This document shows, in pieces, positions 62,222 to 64,000 of a DNA stretch of 64,000 bases. Made by a program: the position numbers and the translations under genes. Each line of letters begins with the position of its first letter. Positions within the stretch are counted from its first letter, which is position 1. Source of the DNA: [Mycobacterium] stephanolepidis. Lineage in GTDB: Bacteria > Actinomycetota > Actinomycetes > Mycobacteriales > Mycobacteriaceae. The stretch covers positions 3,596,001-3,660,000 of the forward strand of contig NZ_AP018165.1 of assembly GCF_002356335.1 (NCBI RefSeq), in the 5' to 3' direction. A model generated the notes under the pieces. That model was not told the origin of the DNA and made no database searches. It worked only from the letters and a program-made list of their open reading frames with translations.

Positions 62222-62625
62222 TCGGATTCGTCGGCGCCGGCCTCGTCGCCGGTGGCCCATATCTGCGCGGTGGGGCTGAACAGCAGCGCCAGCGCCACCA
62301 CGGCGACGATGGCAATCGGTACGCCCAGCGCGAATTGATGCGACCCCACGGCCGCGTACCACGCGACGGGAAGTAGCAGCAGCTGCATCATCACGGCGAT
62401 CCCTCTGCCCCAACGCTTCCCCGTAGCGAGGGCGAGACCAGCCGCAAGGACGGCGGTGCCGAACACCGCGAACCAGGCGGCGGTGCCGTACCCGTTCACC
62501 AGATGCTGATCGGCACCACCGGCCGCCCGAACCACCAGGACCACCGCGATGACTAGTCCCACGGCACCTTCGCCGGCAACGATCGTCCCGGCGCGGCGAA
62601 CGGTATTCGGAACGGCTGTGGTCAC
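62218..62625 (-). CDS. four-helix integral membrane protein (Rv3217c-type)
   Basis: A 135-aa protein with four hydrophobic segments (AVGLVIAVVLVVRAAGGA; AAWFAVFGTAVLAAGLALAT; IAVMMQLLLLPVAWYAAVG; GVPIAIVAVVALALLFSP). GTG start at 62625. It corresponds to Rv3217c. Function unknown. Confidence 0.82.
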   Translation of the reverse strand: MTTAVPNTVRRAGTIVAGEGAVGLVIAVVLVVRAAGGADQHLVNGYGTAAWFAVFGTAVLAAGLALATGKRWGRGIAVMMQLLLLPVAWYAAVGSHQFALGVPIAIVAVVALALLFSPTAQIWATGDEAGADESD

Positions 62626-62702
62626 CCGACAAGCCTAGGTGGACACGTCACGGCGGCGATGGGCAGCTTGTGTGAAGAAAGATCCCGCTAGGCTCATGCC
62701 CC

Positions 62703-63680
62703 GTGCGTGCGGTCCTCATCGTGAATCCCAATGCCACCTCGACAACGGCGGCCGGGCGTGACCTGCTGGCTCACGCACTCGAGAGTCGGGTGCATCTTCA
62801 GGTTCTGCACACAGACCATCGGGGCCACGCCAGTGAGCTGGCCCGGCGCGCAGCCGACGAGGGGGCGGCGGTCATCGTCGTACACGGCGGCGACGGCACG
62901 GTCAGCGAGGTGGTGAACGGCCTGCTCGGTCAGCCGGGACATCCTGCGCCGGGTCCGTTACCCGCCATCGCGGTGGTACCCGGCGGCTCGGCCAACGTGT
63001 TCGCACGGACGCTCGGCATATCGGCCGACCCCGTTCAGGCCACCAACCAAGTGGTCGATCTGCTCGATGCACACCGCCGCGACCAGCCACGGTGGCGCCG
63101 GATCGGTCTCGGGCACTGCGGAGAGCGCTGGTTCATCTTCAACGCAGGGATGGGCCTGGACGGCGAGGTGGTCGCCGCGATGGAGGCTCATCGCAACAAG
63201 GGCAAGCAGGTCACGGCCGGACGGTATGTGACGCGCGCGGTCCTGAGCTTCTTCCGCGCCGCGCGCCACCAGCCGACCCTCACTGTCGAGCTACCCGGCC
63301 TGGCGCCGCAGGAGGGCATCCACTTCGCGTTCATCAGCAATTCCAACCCGTGGACGTACGCCAATGAGCGCGCCATCTGGACAAATCCGGGCACCGGCTT
63401 CGAGAGCGGTTTGGGCGTGTTCGCGTCGAAGAGCATGAACGTGATGGCCAATCTTCGCCTGGTCCGCCAGATGGTGGGCGCGCCCCGCCCGGACCGCCCC
63501 GCGGCCGGTCACCTGCTGCGCAAAGATGACGTGGGGTGGGTGCGGGTACGCGCGTCGGCACCGATCGCCACGCAGGTCGACGGCGATTTCCTAGGGTTCC
63601 GCAGCGAGCTGACCTTCACCGCCGAACCCGATGTTCTCGACGTGGTGGCCCCGGCAAAACCCGCAGAAGCACTCTCCTGA
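62703..63680 (+). CDS. diacylglycerol kinase-fold lipid kinase (Rv3218-type)
   Basis: A 325-aa protein from GTG 62703. The GGDGT signature is in VVHGGDGTVSEVVNGLL near residue 60, and AVVPGGSANVFARTLGIS follows; the C-terminal part has INAGMGLDGEVVA-like NAGMGLDG and VDGDFLGFR. It would phosphorylate diacylglycerol or a sphingoid-type lipid, feeding membrane lipid synthesis. Confidence 0.88.
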   Translation: MRAVLIVNPNATSTTAAGRDLLAHALESRVHLQVLHTDHRGHASELARRAADEGAAVIVVHGGDGTVSEVVNGLLGQPGHPAPGPLPAIAVVPGGSANVFARTLGISADPVQATNQVVDLLDAHRRDQPRWRRIGLGHCGERWFIFNAGMGLDGEVVAAMEAHRNKGKQVTAGRYVTRAVLSFFRAARHQPTLTVELPGLAPQEGIHFAFISNSNPWTYANERAIWTNPGTGFESGLGVFASKSMNVMANLRLVRQMVGAPRPDRPAAGHLLRKDDVGWVRVRASAPIATQVDGDFLGFRSELTFTAEPDVLDVVAPAKPAEALS

Positions 63681-64000
63681 GACCGACCGAGAGCGCAATG
63701 GTGTTGGGCGACAGCCCGTTCCGGGCACAGTCGACTCACAGCAGCGACGCGGTCTGCATCACACCCGGCGCATATCGGATGTACTACTTGACGTAGTCGA
63801 GTAGTAGCCGGCCGTGATGTTACTCACCAGTAGCACTAAGCCACCTGGGAAAATGGGGGAATCTCGCCAGATTCAAGGCGCAGATGGGGTGAGTGTAGTA
63901 CAAACGAATGTGGAGTCCGCAGACACCACCCCCGAGTGAGATTGACCACGTGTTAACTCACGCTATTGACTTCTGCTGAGCTTGTGAAACGATCGGAAGC
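63681..64000. other. upstream region of the expected whiB1 gene
   Basis: No gene is visible in these 320 bases. In M. tuberculosis the gene after Rv3218 is whiB1 (Rv3219), so this should be its control region. The gene itself lies beyond the window. Confidence 0.6.
63935..63950 (+). promoter_or_regulatory. CRP-type site and promoter before whiB1
   Basis: AGTGAGATTGACCACG closely resembles the CRP (Rv3676) site upstream of M. tuberculosis whiB1. A TTGACT -35-like box follows at 63966-63971. Cyclic-AMP control of whiB1 is known in M. tuberculosis; here it is inferred from site and position. Confidence 0.5.

Overview
The window is high-GC actinobacterial DNA from a mycobacterium. Gene content and order match the Mycobacterium tuberculosis interval Rv3193c-Rv3218 almost gene for gene (UPF0182, PDZ-Lon protease, DUF2342, ABC1 kinase, whiB7, uvrD2, mycoredoxin, nudC, K+ channel, adnB, adnA, moeZ, TetR, rhlE, soj, entC, diacylglycerol kinase). 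The whiB7 leader, the extra gene copies and the accessory content suggest a rapidly growing species, most likely of the M. abscessus/chelonae group. That species call is inferred from recognition, not from a search. Layout: 1-3.3 kb holds the fadE24-fadE23 acyl-CoA dehydrogenase pair, a small secreted protein and an F420/PPOX-type oxidoreductase. 3.3-8.6 kb is an accessory stretch: an AMP-dependent acyl-CoA ligase fused to an SRPBCC-like domain, an HdeA-like lipoprotein divergent from a stand-alone Clp-N protein, an MmpS-like protein, a cupin and a VOC protein. 8.68-18.52 kb is a ~9.8 kb genomic island inserted in the initiator tRNA-Met gene. A perfect 45-bp direct repeat (anticodon to 3' end plus 6 nt) marks both ends, a decayed tyrosine-integrase remnant lies next to the right end, and a frameshifted phage-type gene lies inside. 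The cargo is one long minus-strand cluster that looks like a type VII (ESX)-linked antibacterial module: WXG100-type proteins, a Gly-rich PPE-like protein, a DUF3558 lipoprotein, a WXG-like/GH19 peptidoglycan hydrolase fusion overlapped by a lipoprotein gene (candidate immunity), and a Sec-type secreted HNH-nuclease toxin followed by a candidate immunity gene. No ESX secretion ATPase or membrane core is present, so secretion would depend on the host. 18.5-29.9 kb returns to the conserved core: initiator tRNA, UPF0182 protein, PDZ-Lon protease, DCC thioredoxin-like protein, DUF2342, a cyclodehydratase-like protein, and three tandem ABC1/UbiB-family kinase genes where M. tuberculosis has one (Rv3197). 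29.9-30.8 kb is whiB7 with a complete attenuation leader: AT-rich promoter, 68-codon upstream ORF, intrinsic terminator. 30.8-43.8 kb carries DNA repair and redox genes (uvrD2, adnAB, mycoredoxin, nudC, an alkyltransferase-like protein). 43.8-50.1 kb is a compact nitrate/nitrite assimilation operon (narK-type transporter, nirB, nirD, nnaR, sirohydrochlorin chelatase); its homologues lie elsewhere (Rv0252-Rv0261c) in M. tuberculosis. 50.2-63.7 kb is the conserved Rv3205c-Rv3218 block. The last 320 bp is the upstream region of what should be whiB1, with a CRP-like site.
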